Shown here: one piece after another, positions 34,473-43,950 of the stretch | How the letters are laid out: each line of letters begins with the position of its first letter | Numbering within the stretch: the first letter of the stretch is position 1 | Origin: Chitinophaga niabensis | GTDB taxonomy: Bacteria; Bacteroidota; Bacteroidia; Chitinophagales; Chitinophagaceae | DNA length: 64,000 nt | Direction: 5' to 3' | NCBI RefSeq assembly: GCF_900129465.1 | Contig: NZ_FSRA01000002.1 | Span: 2,666,001-2,730,000 of the forward strand | Notes under the pieces: model-generated | What the model saw: the letters and a program-made list of their open reading frames with translations, nothing else | What the model was told of the DNA's origin: nothing | The model's database searches: none | Made by a program: the position numbers and the translations under genes

Positions 34473-37385
34473 CTATTCTATTATGATTTCATCTGCAAAA
34501 ATATGACAGGGTTCTCCTTTGCCGGGATGCCAATCAGGAATTACACCATGGGTAAGGGCCACAACTTTCACGTAACGGGCTTTGGTTTGCACCGGCAGGC
34601 TCAGCACCTGGGTGAAACTACCATATTCCTTGTCTGAGAAAGTGTTTTTTACTACGCCCAGGGAAGTGAACGCTTTTCCATCATCAGAAGCGAAGAATTC
34701 TACCTGCGTGGGATACCAGATCCATACGCCCAGGTCCTGCAATACGCTTAAGCCCAGCTTTTTCAGGTTGCGGGGTGCTTTGAGATCTACGATGGCCTCC
34801 AGGTTGCCGGGATAATGGCTTTGCCATGCACCCAGGCGGAAATCTTCCTGTCCGCGGATGCCATCTATCAATGCATCAGGCCCGCCAGCTGTGAATTGCG
34901 GGTTGATCCTGGAGAGTACTTTGATGGTTTTATCTGTTGGTATCAGGAAGAAAGGGGTTTGCATCAACTGGCTGTACTGGCCATTTCTGAAAGCAATGGC
35001 CTTCAGGGTAACAGACTTGCTGATGTTAAAGGGCTGTGTATATTTTGTTGATTTGCTGGTAGGAGTGGAGCCATCCAGCGTGTAATAGATCAGGGTATTC
35101 GGTTCCACGGCCTTCAGCGAAACTTTCATCGAATGGTTGAACCTGTCTGATTCCGCTAATGCAAATGGCACCGGTACGATCATATCATCCTTTATACTGC
35201 TTACCGGAACATTGTTCCCACTGGCCCAGGCTTTATTGGCTGTAGCGCCCATGTTGAATTCCAGTACGCCACCATTCATGATGGCTGTGTGAGGAATGCT
35301 GGAAACGGGTAATGCAGCCCCGTCCAGTTTTACGGATTGTACATAGAAATTCTTAGCACTGCGGTCTTTTGCTTTGATGGTAAAGGTCTTTCCATTTTCC
35401 AGGTGGATCTTCACCTCGTCAAACAGCGGACTGCCGAGTGCATATTTTCCGTCGCCGGGTGTTACCGGGTAAATACCCATAGCACTCATTACATACCAGG
35501 CACTCATCTGACCACAGTCTTCGTTTCCGCTCAAACCATCCGGTGCATTGTGATAGAGGGTTGTCAGTACCTGGTGTACCAGTTCCTGTGTACGCCAGGG
35601 TTGGCCTACATAATTGAACAGGTAAGCAATATGATGACTTGGCTCATTGCCATGTGCATATTGGCCGATCAACCCTGTGATATCAGATTGATGACGGCCG
35701 GATAATTTATCTTCTGTAGTGAATAAGTGATTTAATTTATCTGTGAACTTTGCAGTGCCGCCCTGCAGTTTTACAAGACCACTTACATCATGTGGTACGG
35801 CAAAGCTGTATTGCCAGGAGTTGGCTTCTGTAAAGAAGTTGTTTACTTCTGTAGGGTCGAAGGGACTCATCCAGCGGCCACCTATTTTGCCCCGCATAAA
35901 GCCGGTGGAAGCATCAAATATATTCTTGTAGGATTGTGCTCTGCGCATGTAGCGGTTGTACACCTCATCCTGCCCCAGCATTTTACCCATTTGCGCAATA
36001 CACCAGTCGTCATAAGAATATTCCAGTGTGCGGGAAACAGATTCCGGTTGTGTATCCATACTCAGGTAACCCTGCCGGATGTAATGCTGCATACCGAACT
36101 GCGTTCCTTCTGCATAGCTGCGCATGGCTTCCAGGGCATACTTTGCATCGTATCCGCGAATACCTTTCTGATAAGCATCCACGATCACGGGAACGGAATG
36201 ATAACCGATCATGCAGAAGGTTTCATTTGCGCTGAGTTCCCATACCGGCAGCATGCCGCCATATTTATATTGTACGAGGAAGGTATTGATCCAGTCGTTT
36301 GTTTTCTGTTGATTGATGATGGTCATTAAAGGATGCAAAGCACGGTGCGTATCCCATAAAGAGAACACACTGTAGTTCTCAAAACCTTCTGCTTTATGGA
36401 TCTTCTGATCCGTACCGCGATACTGGCCATCCACGTCCATATAGAGGTTAGGATTCAGGCAGGCATGGTACAATGCACTGTAGAAGATGGTTTGCTGGTC
36501 AGCGGTGCCGCCTTTTATTTCGATCTTGCTTAGTTCCTTGTTCCATGCACTCTTTGCTTCTGCCAATGTACCATTAAAGTCGAACCCGGGCATTTCTGCA
36601 TCGAGGTTTTTCATGGCACCTTCTTCACTTACACCGGAGATCGCCACTTTCACATATACGGGATCTTTTACATCGAAAGTGAAATATGCTTTGATATTAC
36701 CTCCTTCCGCCTGTTTCAGGGCACCATTCTCTGTATCCATCAATGCCACGTTGTGTGATTTAAATGGTTTGGAGAATTTCATGGCAAAGAACAGCACCTG
36801 GTCCTTTGCCCAGGAGGTAGAACGGCGCATACCGGTCACGGTACTATCGTTCACTACTTTCAGGCTGGAATTGATCACGATATCGCGGTGATAGAGGTCC
36901 AGCAGAACATGACCTTCTTTTGCGGATGCGGGGAATTCATATTTATGAAGGCCCACTCTTTTTGTAGCGGTGAGAGAAGCCTGGATATCGTATTTATCCA
37001 GCTTTACGCTATAAAATCCTGCGTAGGCCTTTTCATTTTTATGGGAGAAGGGAGAAGCATATTGTTCGTTGTTCCAGGCAGGTTTCCCTGTAACGGGCAT
37101 CAGGAGTATATCACAATAATCTTCAATACCGGTGCCGCTTAAATGTGTGTGAGAGAAACCATACATGATGGAGTCCGTATAATGATAACCGGAGCATCCA
37201 TCCCATCCTTTCAGCCTTGTATCAGGACTTAATTGCAGCATTCCAAAAGGCAGACTGGGACCGGGATAAGTATGCCCGTGACCGCCTGTGCCAATAAAGG
37301 GATTTACCTTTTCTGCATAATTCACCTGCTGAGCCTGCGCTGCAGACACTAGCCCAAGGGCTAGTACAACCAACCATTTTTTCAT
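34473..37385 (-). CDS. GH92 alpha-mannosidase with chitobiase-C and discoidin domains
   Basis: A 970-residue secreted enzyme (signal peptide VVLALGLVSAAQAQ). GH92 motifs are NPFIGTGGHGHTYPGPSLPF near residue 29, GFSHTHLSGTGI, WDTHRALHPLMTII, the catalytic region GNEPSHHIAYLFNYVGQPW and GNEDCGQMSAWYVMSA. GH92 members are Ca2+-dependent inverting exo-alpha-mannosidases that trim N-glycan mannose. The C-terminus carries a chitobiase C-terminal-like module (LIYYTLDGSTPTSKS) and a F5/8 type C domain. It is the first gene of a GH92-GH20 operon. A palindromic LacI-type site lies 40 bp upstream, overlapping where a -33 element would fall. Confidence 0.95.
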   Translation of the reverse strand: MKKWLVVLALGLVSAAQAQQVNYAEKVNPFIGTGGHGHTYPGPSLPFGMLQLSPDTRLKGWDGCSGYHYTDSIMYGFSHTHLSGTGIEDYCDILLMPVTGKPAWNNEQYASPFSHKNEKAYAGFYSVKLDKYDIQASLTATKRVGLHKYEFPASAKEGHVLLDLYHRDIVINSSLKVVNDSTVTGMRRSTSWAKDQVLFFAMKFSKPFKSHNVALMDTENGALKQAEGGNIKAYFTFDVKDPVYVKVAISGVSEEGAMKNLDAEMPGFDFNGTLAEAKSAWNKELSKIEIKGGTADQQTIFYSALYHACLNPNLYMDVDGQYRGTDQKIHKAEGFENYSVFSLWDTHRALHPLMTIINQQKTNDWINTFLVQYKYGGMLPVWELSANETFCMIGYHSVPVIVDAYQKGIRGYDAKYALEAMRSYAEGTQFGMQHYIRQGYLSMDTQPESVSRTLEYSYDDWCIAQMGKMLGQDEVYNRYMRRAQSYKNIFDASTGFMRGKIGGRWMSPFDPTEVNNFFTEANSWQYSFAVPHDVSGLVKLQGGTAKFTDKLNHLFTTEDKLSGRHQSDITGLIGQYAHGNEPSHHIAYLFNYVGQPWRTQELVHQVLTTLYHNAPDGLSGNEDCGQMSAWYVMSAMGIYPVTPGDGKYALGSPLFDEVKIHLENGKTFTIKAKDRSAKNFYVQSVKLDGAALPVSSIPHTAIMNGGVLEFNMGATANKAWASGNNVPVSSIKDDMIVPVPFALAESDRFNHSMKVSLKAVEPNTLIYYTLDGSTPTSKSTKYTQPFNISKSVTLKAIAFRNGQYSQLMQTPFFLIPTDKTIKVLSRINPQFTAGGPDALIDGIRGQEDFRLGAWQSHYPGNLEAIVDLKAPRNLKKLGLSVLQDLGVWIWYPTQVEFFASDDGKAFTSLGVVKNTFSDKEYGSFTQVLSLPVQTKARYVKVVALTHGVIPDWHPGKGEPCHIFADEIIIE

Positions 37386-37424
37386 TCACTGTTTTTTTAC
37401 GTTGCTAAAATAAACAAAATGGGG

Positions 37425-37438
37425 CTAAAACGTTTTAG
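37425..37438. promoter_or_regulatory. LacI/GalR-type palindromic operator upstream of GH92
   Basis: CTAAAACGTTTTAG is a perfect 14-bp palindrome with the central CG typical of LacI-family sites. It is 40 bp upstream of the GH92 ATG. On the minus strand, TATTTTAG just downstream resembles the -7 consensus, so the palindrome would cover the -33 region. A copy with one change is at 43951. Confidence 0.7.
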
Positions 37439-37463
37439 TGTAAGGATTTTTAACAACTCAAAT

Positions 37464-37492
37464 AAAAAGGCTCCCGATCCGGGAGCCTTTTT
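37464..37492. terminator. Terminator downstream of the EEP gene
   Basis: AAAAAGGCTCCCG pairs perfectly with CGGGAGCCTTTTT around a 3-nt loop. The flanking A and T runs allow bidirectional use. It separates the EEP gene from the GH92 promoter. Confidence 0.92.
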
Positions 37493-37500
37493 AAATAATT

Positions 37501-38280
37501 TTATTTTAGTAATAATTCGCAAATGACCGGCCGGTGATCTGAGGCAATGGTTTCTTCCACCACAAAGGCATTGATCACATGCCACTGTAGTTTGTTTGCC
37601 AGGAAAACGTAATCCAGTTTCTGCGTTGGTTTGTCTGAAGGCCAGGTGGGGCCCAGCTTTTCTGTGGCGTCCAGGAAAATATTCTTAACAGATGCGATCT
37701 CTTTTGATGGCGGCAAAGCATTAAAATCCCCGGCAATGATAACCGGCAGCTGGTTTGCAGAAAAATGCTGATTTAGCAGAGCAGATTGTGCCAGGCGGTC
37801 TGTAGGATCTTCCAGGTGATCCAGGTGTGTGCTGGCAAATTGCAGCAGGCTGTCTCCCGGTAATTTAACTGTTATCACAGCCGCATTGCGTGGTTCACTG
37901 CCGGTACCTTTAGCGGGTAATGCAATGCTGTAGCTTTTTTCGATAGGGTAGCGGGAGAGTACGCCGTTGCCAAATCCGCCACCATCATGTTCCATAGCTT
38001 TACCGAAATAAATGTACATACCGGTAGCTTCTGCCAGCTGTTTCAACTGGTTCGCTTTTTTGACACGGTTGGTAGAACTATCTACTTCCTGTAAAGCAAC
38101 CAGGTCTGGATTGGTAGCAAGGATGATGTTGGCAATGCCCTGGATATCCACTTCGCCCTTCATATTTTCAGCGTGATGAATATTGTAACTGAGCACTTTG
38201 ATCACCTGCCCTTGTACCTGTGCTGATACAGGTGCAGTGGCGGAGAGGGTTAGCATTAAAATAAAGATAAGTCGATGCAT
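37501..38280 (-). CDS. Secreted endonuclease/exonuclease/phosphatase-family hydrolase
   Basis: A 259-residue EEP-superfamily protein with a signal peptide (IFILMLTLSATAPVSA). Catalytic elements are VLSYNIHHAEN (metal/substrate Asn), LVALQEVD (Glu ligand, near 80-87), FASTHLDHLEDP, IAGDFNALP (Asp and Asn) and the C-terminal ASDHRPVICEL (Asp-His). Such secreted members hydrolyse phosphodiesters or phosphomonoesters in nucleic acids, inositol or sphingolipids. Within a mannosidase/hexosaminidase region it could release phosphate from phosphorylated glycans or lipids, but nothing in the sequence settles this. Confidence 0.86.
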   Translation of the reverse strand: MHRLIFILMLTLSATAPVSAQVQGQVIKVLSYNIHHAENMKGEVDIQGIANIILATNPDLVALQEVDSSTNRVKKANQLKQLAEATGMYIYFGKAMEHDGGGFGNGVLSRYPIEKSYSIALPAKGTGSEPRNAAVITVKLPGDSLLQFASTHLDHLEDPTDRLAQSALLNQHFSANQLPVIIAGDFNALPPSKEIASVKNIFLDATEKLGPTWPSDKPTQKLDYVFLANKLQWHVINAFVVEETIASDHRPVICELLLK

Positions 38281-38371
38281 ATATGTTAAAATTGAAATTT
38301 CCCGGACGTATATAATATGATCTGTATAAAGTTTACAAGTTTAGTGCCATCCAACACGCCCGGAAATCAAA

Positions 38372-39256
38372 TTACTTTTCAAACGCATCTTTTACCGGCC
38401 GTCCCGTCCATACCTGTGGCATTTTCAGACCAAAGATCCATGCTATTGTTGCAGCGGTATCGTATGTGACCACACTTTCCTGTACTTCATGCCCCTTTTT
38501 AATACCTTTTCCGCGGATGAGCCAGGGAATTTGCATTTCCACCATGGTTTTGCCACCGTGGCCTTTATTAATCCCCCCATGATCTGCACTCAGCATGATC
38601 ACGCTGTTTTCCCACATGCCGGCATCTTTTATGGCCTGCAGTATCTGGCCTAATAAAACATCGTTCTTATGCACTTGTTCATAATACTCGGGAATATTGT
38701 GCCCGATATTATGACCCACGCCATCCGGCTGATCGAAATGTATGAACAGGAAATCAGGTTTCTTCTCTTTAATATAGTTAATAGACGCTTCTGTAGTAGC
38801 GGTGTCGTTAGGGCATCCCTGATCTTTGTTCACTGCCTTTTTCGGAAAGAGGTAGCCAATACCTCCCCAGCTATATATAACGCCCACTTCAGCCTTTGGT
38901 TTTTGCTGACGTAATAAAGTAAAGATCGAAGGGAAAAGACCATACAGGTCAAGCTCCCGGGATTCCACTTCAGGGGTTTTACTTCCCCATTCGGTGAATC
39001 CGTGCAGTTCTGATCCGGCACCCATTAACATGGAAGCCCAGTTCACTGCGCTGGAAGATGGTAATACGCTGCGCGCCTTCAACGTCCAGCTACCCTCTGC
39101 CATTAATTGCTTCATATTCGGATTGTCTGCTTTTTGGATCGCATATGCACCCAATCCGTCCATCCCAATGAGGATGACATGTTTAACGCCTTTAAGTTGT
39201 GCCTGCACTGTTAAACCGCATAACAATACTAAGGCAATGAAGCCTGCTTTTCTCAT
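38372..39256 (-). CDS. Alkaline-phosphatase-superfamily phosphodiesterase, secreted
   Basis: A 294-residue protein with a signal peptide (FIALVLLCGLTVQAQ) and the fold of type I phosphodiesterases/nucleotide pyrophosphatases. The metal-binding Asp is in VILIGMDGLGAYA near residue 33. The nucleophile region is LPSSSAVNWASMLMG, with Ser or nearby polar residues instead of the usual Thr. Other metal ligands lie in FDQPDGVGHNIGH and SADHGGINKGHGG. Short secreted members of this group are frequent in Bacteroidota carbohydrate loci. It is the upstream neighbour of the EEP gene (91-bp gap) and they may act on the same phosphorylated substrate. Confidence 0.85.
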   Translation of the reverse strand: MRKAGFIALVLLCGLTVQAQLKGVKHVILIGMDGLGAYAIQKADNPNMKQLMAEGSWTLKARSVLPSSSAVNWASMLMGAGSELHGFTEWGSKTPEVESRELDLYGLFPSIFTLLRQQKPKAEVGVIYSWGGIGYLFPKKAVNKDQGCPNDTATTEASINYIKEKKPDFLFIHFDQPDGVGHNIGHNIPEYYEQVHKNDVLLGQILQAIKDAGMWENSVIMLSADHGGINKGHGGKTMVEMQIPWLIRGKGIKKGHEVQESVVTYDTAATIAWIFGLKMPQVWTGRPVKDAFEK

Positions 39257-39307
39257 GTCTTGACCAATTTAAAAATTATTTAATATAAAGAGCAGGAAGA
39301 AGCCTTC

Positions 39308-39330
39308 CTTTTATCCAGTGTGGATAAAAG
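39308..39330. promoter_or_regulatory. Perfect inverted repeat upstream of the phosphodiesterase gene
   Basis: CTTTTATCCA (39308-39317) and TGGATAAAAG (39321-39330) are perfect reverse complements separated by GTG. It is 52 bp upstream of the phosphodiesterase start and 42 bp beyond the cutC stop. No T-run follows on the minus strand, so an operator or transcript-end hairpin is more likely than a classical terminator. Confidence 0.6.
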
Positions 39331-39371
39331 TAGTAAATAAATACTATACAATGTTTAATATTTATAAATAA

Positions 39372-40133
39372 TTAACCGGCATTTAATGCTTCTTCGGCAT
39401 TGCTGCGGATGAGCTTTACCTGCTCTGCCTGGCTAACGGCAATACCATATTCCGGAACACCCGGAATGCCGCCCATGCTTACATTGGGATTGCGGTATTG
39501 CATCTGACTGTCTATATATGCTTTTGCGGTGGTATGATATTCTTTAGCGTGGGTGGTGTTTACAAGCGCTGCTACGTTATTGGCCCTTACGCCTGATCCG
39601 GCCATGATGGCAATGCGGCCTTCTGCTTTCTGTACGAGTTCGGCAATGAGGGAAGCACCTTCAGCGGCAGTATTCCTTTGACCGGAAGTGAGGATGCGTT
39701 CACAACCGGTGGCGATCACATCTTCCAGTGCCTGGAACGGATCGTCCGTCATATCAAAAGCGCGGTGAAAAGTAACACCCATGGGCCATGCCAGTTCTAC
39801 GAGTTCTTTTGTGCGGGGGAGGTCTATTTTACCTGCTGCAGTGAGGAGGCCTATTACTACTCCTTCGCAGCCCAGTTGTTTACAGAGTTGGATATCTTTT
39901 TTCATGATCTCAAACTCCAGTTCATCATATAAAAAATCTCCACCCCGCGGGCGAATGATCGGATATAAAGCAATGTTCACTTTTTCCCTTGCGAGTGCAA
40001 TAGTAGCATAACTCGGTGTGGTGCCACCTTCCAGCAGGTTATCACATAACTCTATCCTGTTTGCCCCGCCTTCCTGAGCAGCCATGCAGGAAGCTACCGA
40101 GGCTGCACATATTTCCAGTGTGATCTTTTCCAT
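39372..40133 (-). CDS. cutC: CutC-family TIM-barrel protein
   Basis: A 253-residue CutC family protein: LEICAASVASCMAAQEGGANRIELC at the N-terminus, LLEGGTTPSYATI, IRPRGGDFLYDELEFEIM near 61-78, GVVIGLLTAAGKID, VTFHRAFDMTDDPF near 129 and RILTSGQRNTAAEG near 149. CutC was named for copper tolerance, but its biochemical activity is unsettled and copper binding is weak in many members. Here its start overlaps the stop of the glycosylasparaginase gene by 1 bp, and all neighbours are glycan genes, so a carbohydrate-linked role is worth considering. Confidence 0.92.
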   Translation of the reverse strand: MEKITLEICAASVASCMAAQEGGANRIELCDNLLEGGTTPSYATIALAREKVNIALYPIIRPRGGDFLYDELEFEIMKKDIQLCKQLGCEGVVIGLLTAAGKIDLPRTKELVELAWPMGVTFHRAFDMTDDPFQALEDVIATGCERILTSGQRNTAAEGASLIAELVQKAEGRIAIMAGSGVRANNVAALVNTTHAKEYHTTAKAYIDSQMQYRNPNVSMGGIPGVPEYGIAVSQAEQVKLIRSNAEEALNAG

Positions 40134-41188
40134 TATTTGAAGTAATGTTTCCCTTTGATGAGTTGTTCCTGCTCAGGTGTTTCGCCTGTTGTAACTGCAT
40201 AACTGAAACCCTGTTGTAAGCAGAAAGCACCGTGTTCACCTTTCTTGTTTAAGGCAAGGAAACCGATCTGGATCTCTTTTGCTTTTTCCGGTTTCTTTTT
40301 CACAATGCGCATCACTGCTTCTTTGCAGGCTGCTTCAGGAGAATAACCCTGGCGCATTAGTTCCACTACCAGGAAACTTCCTACCACGCGGATCACTTCT
40401 TCTCCTACACCGGTAGCTGTTGCCGCACCTACTTCATTATCTACATACAAACCGGCGCCAATGATAGGAGAGTCTCCCACACGGCCATGCAGTTTAAAAG
40501 CCATACCACTGGTGGTACAGGCACCGGATAAATTACCCTGTGCATCCAAAGCTACCATGCCAATGGTGTCATGATTATAAACGTTGCCCGGTAGCTGTAA
40601 AGGATTGAAGGCAGTGGTGCCTTTGCTGTCGTAAGATTTATTTTCGATGTTGATCACGGGTTTGTATTCCGCTTTCTTCAGCCATTCTTTCCATGCTTTT
40701 TCTGATTCCGGCGTGAGCAGGTTTTCTTTCTTAAAACCATTTTCCAATGCAAATTGCAATGCGCCATCACCTACTAACATCACGTGCGGTGTTTTCTCCA
40801 TCACTTTACGGGCTACCGAGATAGGGTGTACGATATGTTCCAGTGCAGCTACAGATCCGCAATTCCCGAATTCATCCATGATGCAGGCATCTAATGTTAC
40901 ACGCCCGTCCCGGTCAGGAAAACCACTGAAACCTACAGTATGATTATTGGGATCAGATTCCGGAACATGTACACCAGCTTCTACTGCATCCAAAGCGCGA
41001 CCGCCTTTTTTCAATACTTCCCAGGCAGCTTTGTTGGCTGCAATGCCAAAATCCCAGGTGGATACTACGATGGGTTTCTTTACTTTACCGGTTGCTTTTT
41101 TGGATTGTGCGATGGCGGATGGCCCATCCAGGGATAATACGGCGGCGCCTAATGCTGCGGTCCTGAGAAAATTGCGTCTGCTACTCAT
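40133..41188 (-). CDS. N4-(beta-N-acetylglucosaminyl)-L-asparaginase (glycosylasparaginase)
   Basis: A 351-residue Ntn-hydrolase. The N-terminus SSRRNFLRTAALGAAVLSL is a Tat-type signal, so a folded precursor is exported. The autoprocessing site is HDTIGM near residue 207, with Thr as the new N-terminal nucleophile; the following GACTTSGMAFKLHGRVGDSPIIGAG segment carries the family's substrate-binding residues. The enzyme cleaves the GlcNAc-Asn bond left after proteolysis of N-glycoproteins. GEPS-like isoaspartyl peptidases are related, but SGMAFKLHGRVGDSP favours the glycosylasparaginase type. It lies between the ROK kinase gene (96-bp gap with a hairpin) and cutC (1-bp overlap). Confidence 0.92.
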   Translation of the reverse strand: MSSRRNFLRTAALGAAVLSLDGPSAIAQSKKATGKVKKPIVVSTWDFGIAANKAAWEVLKKGGRALDAVEAGVHVPESDPNNHTVGFSGFPDRDGRVTLDACIMDEFGNCGSVAALEHIVHPISVARKVMEKTPHVMLVGDGALQFALENGFKKENLLTPESEKAWKEWLKKAEYKPVINIENKSYDSKGTTAFNPLQLPGNVYNHDTIGMVALDAQGNLSGACTTSGMAFKLHGRVGDSPIIGAGLYVDNEVGAATATGVGEEVIRVVGSFLVVELMRQGYSPEAACKEAVMRIVKKKPEKAKEIQIGFLALNKKGEHGAFCLQQGFSYAVTTGETPEQEQLIKGKHYFK

Positions 41189-41207
41189 TGTTCACTGTTT
41201 TAAAGAA

Positions 41208-41261
41208 GAAAGTCAATTACAAGATACCAATTTTTACATTCGTACTTCGTAATTGACTTTC
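41208..41261. promoter_or_regulatory. Long hairpin between the ROK and glycosylasparaginase genes
   Basis: GAAAGTCAATTAC (41208-41220) is a perfect reverse complement of GTAATTGACTTTC (41249-41261), and the inner flanks can extend the stem with bulges. It lies in the 96-bp gap of a minus-strand operon. The T-rich but interrupted sequence past it on the minus strand is weak for termination, so an attenuator or mRNA-processing hairpin is possible. Confidence 0.6.
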
Positions 41262-41284
41262 ACTATACTAAGATAAGAGATCTG

Positions 41285-42253
41285 TTATGCTTCTTTCATT
41301 TCCCAGGCTAATGCGCTGGCGCCTAAAATGGCAGCATCGCTTTCTTTCAGCTCTGAGAAAACGAGTTTTACCTTGTTCTGGAAGATCGGTAAAAGATTAA
41401 GTTCCATGTGATGACGTACGGGGCGCATGATCAGATCACCGGCCTGTGTAAGGCCACCAAACAGCACAATGGCTTCAGGACTGGAGAACATCACGAAGTT
41501 AGCCAATGCTTCTCCCAATACTTTGCCGGTGTATTCATAGATCTCCATCGCCAGCTTATCCCCTTTGATAGCGGCTTCATAGATCATTTTAGAGTCAATT
41601 TCTTCCCTTGTATGGTTACGCAGCAGGCTGGGTTCATCCGGGCGGGCTTCCAGTAACTCAAGGGCTGTGTTGGTTACACCGGTAGCAGAAGCATAAGCTT
41701 CCAAAGAGCCACGGGCACCTGTTCCAGGGTGATAACGGCCACCAGGGATAACGATCACATGGCCGAGTTCACCTGCAAATCCATCATGACCATAGATCAA
41801 CTGTCCGTTGGCAACAATTCCGCTTCCCACACCTGTTCCCAGTGTGATGGTAATGAAATCCTTCATGCCACGGGCGGAGCCGTAAGTCATTTCACCAATA
41901 GCAGCTGCATTGGCGTCGTTGGTTAATACGGCCGGGATACCAAAAAGGTCCTGCAGCATCTGTGCTAAGGGTACAATACCTTTCCAGCGCAGATTTGGTG
42001 CGTATTCAATATTACCGGTATAAAAGTTCCCATTGGGCGCACCTACACCTATTCCTTTAATGTTCGATATTCCCCCAACCTGGTCTATCAGCTTTGATAA
42101 ACGCTGATGAAGTTCTTCCAGGAACATCGTTACTTCTTCGTGAGCTTTGGTCGACATCCTGTCCTGGCACAATATATTACCACGACGGTCTACAACTCCA
42201 AATTTTGTATTAGTACCTCCAATATCAATGCCCACCGCTAATTGCTGACTCAT
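41285..42253 (-). CDS. ROK-family sugar kinase (glucokinase/N-acetylhexosamine kinase-like)
   Basis: A 322-residue ROK protein without a DNA-binding domain, so a kinase and not a repressor. It has the ATP-binding [14 protein letters not shown] (7-20), the catalytic Asp in [11 protein letters not shown] near 114, the second phosphate motif [10 protein letters not shown] near 138-147 and GELGH (161-165). The usual zinc motif CxCGxxGCxE that follows GELGH is replaced here by a Cys-free stretch ([14 protein letters not shown]). A role on GlcNAc, glucose or mannose released by nearby glycosidases is likely. The start overlaps the MFS permease gene by 29 bp, which argues that the imported sugar is the substrate. 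Confidence 0.9.
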   Translation of the reverse strand: MSQQLAVGIDIGGTNTKFGVVDRRGNILCQDRMSTKAHEEVTMFLEELHQRLSKLIDQVGGISNIKGIGVGAPNGNFYTGNIEYAPNLRWKGIVPLAQMLQDLFGIPAVLTNDANAAAIGEMTYGSARGMKDFITITLGTGVGSGIVANGQLIYGHDGFAGELGHVIVIPGGRYHPGTGARGSLEAYASATGVTNTALELLEARPDEPSLLRNHTREEIDSKMIYEAAIKGDKLAMEIYEYTGKVLGEALANFVMFSSPEAIVLFGGLTQAGDLIMRPVRHHMELNLLPIFQNKVKLVFSELKESDAAILGASALAWEMKEA

Positions 42254-43862
42254 AGTCTATTCCTTGGGATTTTAAGATTGATTTTACACGAATTGCGAAA
42301 AACGCTAAATAAGCAAAACAGATAACCGGCACAATATAAGACATATGAATGCCTATTTCTTCAATATCTACCAAACCACCCTGAACCGGAGGAATTAATG
42401 CACCGCCGAGGATCATCATGATGAGGAAGGAAGAAGCCTGACCGGTGTATTTCCCAAGGCCTGCAATAGACAGGGAGAAGATACAAGGCCACATTACAGA
42501 ACAGAAAAGCCCCCCGCTGATGAAAGCGAAAGTGGCTACCTGGCCTTCGGTGAATAAGCCAATCACCATAGCTGCCGTACCCATGATACCAAAGGTCATC
42601 AGGGTTTTTGCAGGTTTGTCCTGGCCATAGAAGAATCCCAGGATCTGGATCACGATGCAGATAGCAAAGGGATACAGTTTGGAAATATCATTGCCTTTAA
42701 AATGATTCACGCTTAGGATGACGCCGTAAGCCACAAAAGGTACTATTACAGATAAGATCTGGCGGGTACTTTTAGAGATGTTGAAAACACTGATGGCACC
42801 AGTCCACCTGCCTACCATCAATCCTCCCCAGAACAACGCGATGTAAGGATCTATTTCAGATTCCTTCAAACCATCAATGGTAAGGAAGCCCGGTTTCTTT
42901 AACAGTTCTCCCATGTTACTGCCCACACTCACTTCCACACCTACATATACAAATATGGCAATCATGCCCATGATCAGCTGTGGATATTTCATAGCGCCCC
43001 AGCCTTCTCCGGAAGATTTACGGGCAGAGATCTGAGAGTAGAAGAGGATGCCCAGGATACCAACAATGCCTGCAATGAAGAAAGGCAAAGGTTTTTCCCG
43101 GGAGATACCTACTGTGATCAGGATGAACATGGCTGCGATACCGATCAGGGAGCGGGTAGCTTTGGAAGAGTTTTCGAAATGATCATCTTCTGTGCCTTTG
43201 GGCATTTTAGTGATGGCAAAGATACCGGCGGCGGCCAGGAATAAACATACCAATACTATATAGAGAACGTTGATCTTACTGATATCTGTATCCCCAGTGC
43301 TGGCGGCTGCGTCAGCAGCTCTGCCGAAGAGGAGGATACTGATCACCAATGGGCCGATAGTAGTACCAAAAGAATTTACACCGCCTGCAAAGTTCAGCCT
43401 GTGCGATCCTTTGGCGGGGTCTCCCAGCAAAATAGCAAAGGGGTTTGCTGCTGTTTGTTGCAGAGAAAACCCTAAGGCAATAATAAAATAAGCTCCTAGG
43501 AAAAGATAGAAAGCACTGGTTTTGTCTTCCATTCCTAAACCAACGTTCACGGCAGCAATGGTGATACCAGCGCCGATACCTGAAAGGAGGAGACCATATA
43601 TAATACCTTTCTTGAAACCTATCCTGTTCAGGATGTCTACTCCTTTTAAAGCAGACAGCAGGTAGAGGATGAGGGAACCAACAAAGTAAGCACCATAGAA
43701 TGCAAAGTCAACCAACTGAGATTGGATCTGGGTGAGGTCGAAATGTTTTTTACAGAAGGGAATTAAGATACTGTTAGATGCTGCAACAAATCCCCAAAAG
43801 AAGAATACGAGAATGAGTACAAAAAACGTGGGATGGGTGCCTTGCTTAGTTTGCTGAGACAT
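42225..43862 (-). CDS. Sugar MFS transporter (FucP/GluP-like), long form
   Basis: A 545-residue 12-helix permease of the FucP-like sugar:H+ symporter group: [24 protein letters not shown] at the N-terminus, a [12 protein letters not shown] segment with [12 protein letters not shown], and late helices with [33 protein letters not shown]. It is about 100 residues longer than the divergent permease because of extra hydrophobic sequence in the middle. FucP-type proteins import fucose, glucose, galactose or GlcNAc. It is divergent from a second permease of the same family with a shared LacI-type site in the spacer, and is coupled to the ROK kinase. Confidence 0.9.
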   Translation of the reverse strand: MSQQTKQGTHPTFFVLILVFFFWGFVAASNSILIPFCKKHFDLTQIQSQLVDFAFYGAYFVGSLILYLLSALKGVDILNRIGFKKGIIYGLLLSGIGAGITIAAVNVGLGMEDKTSAFYLFLGAYFIIALGFSLQQTAANPFAILLGDPAKGSHRLNFAGGVNSFGTTIGPLVISILLFGRAADAAASTGDTDISKINVLYIVLVCLFLAAAGIFAITKMPKGTEDDHFENSSKATRSLIGIAAMFILITVGISREKPLPFFIAGIVGILGILFYSQISARKSSGEGWGAMKYPQLIMGMIAIFVYVGVEVSVGSNMGELLKKPGFLTIDGLKESEIDPYIALFWGGLMVGRWTGAISVFNISKSTRQILSVIVPFVAYGVILSVNHFKGNDISKLYPFAICIVIQILGFFYGQDKPAKTLMTFGIMGTAAMVIGLFTEGQVATFAFISGGLFCSVMWPCIFSLSIAGLGKYTGQASSFLIMMILGGALIPPVQGGLVDIEEIGIHMSYIVPVICFAYLAFFAIRVKSILKSQGIDYESAISGGH

Positions 43863-43950
43863 ATTCCTGTTAAATTTTGGTTCTAAATGTATAATTTATT
43901 TTTTGACAAAAGGATAAAAAACCGAATAAATGTCCTGATTTTTTTCACTG

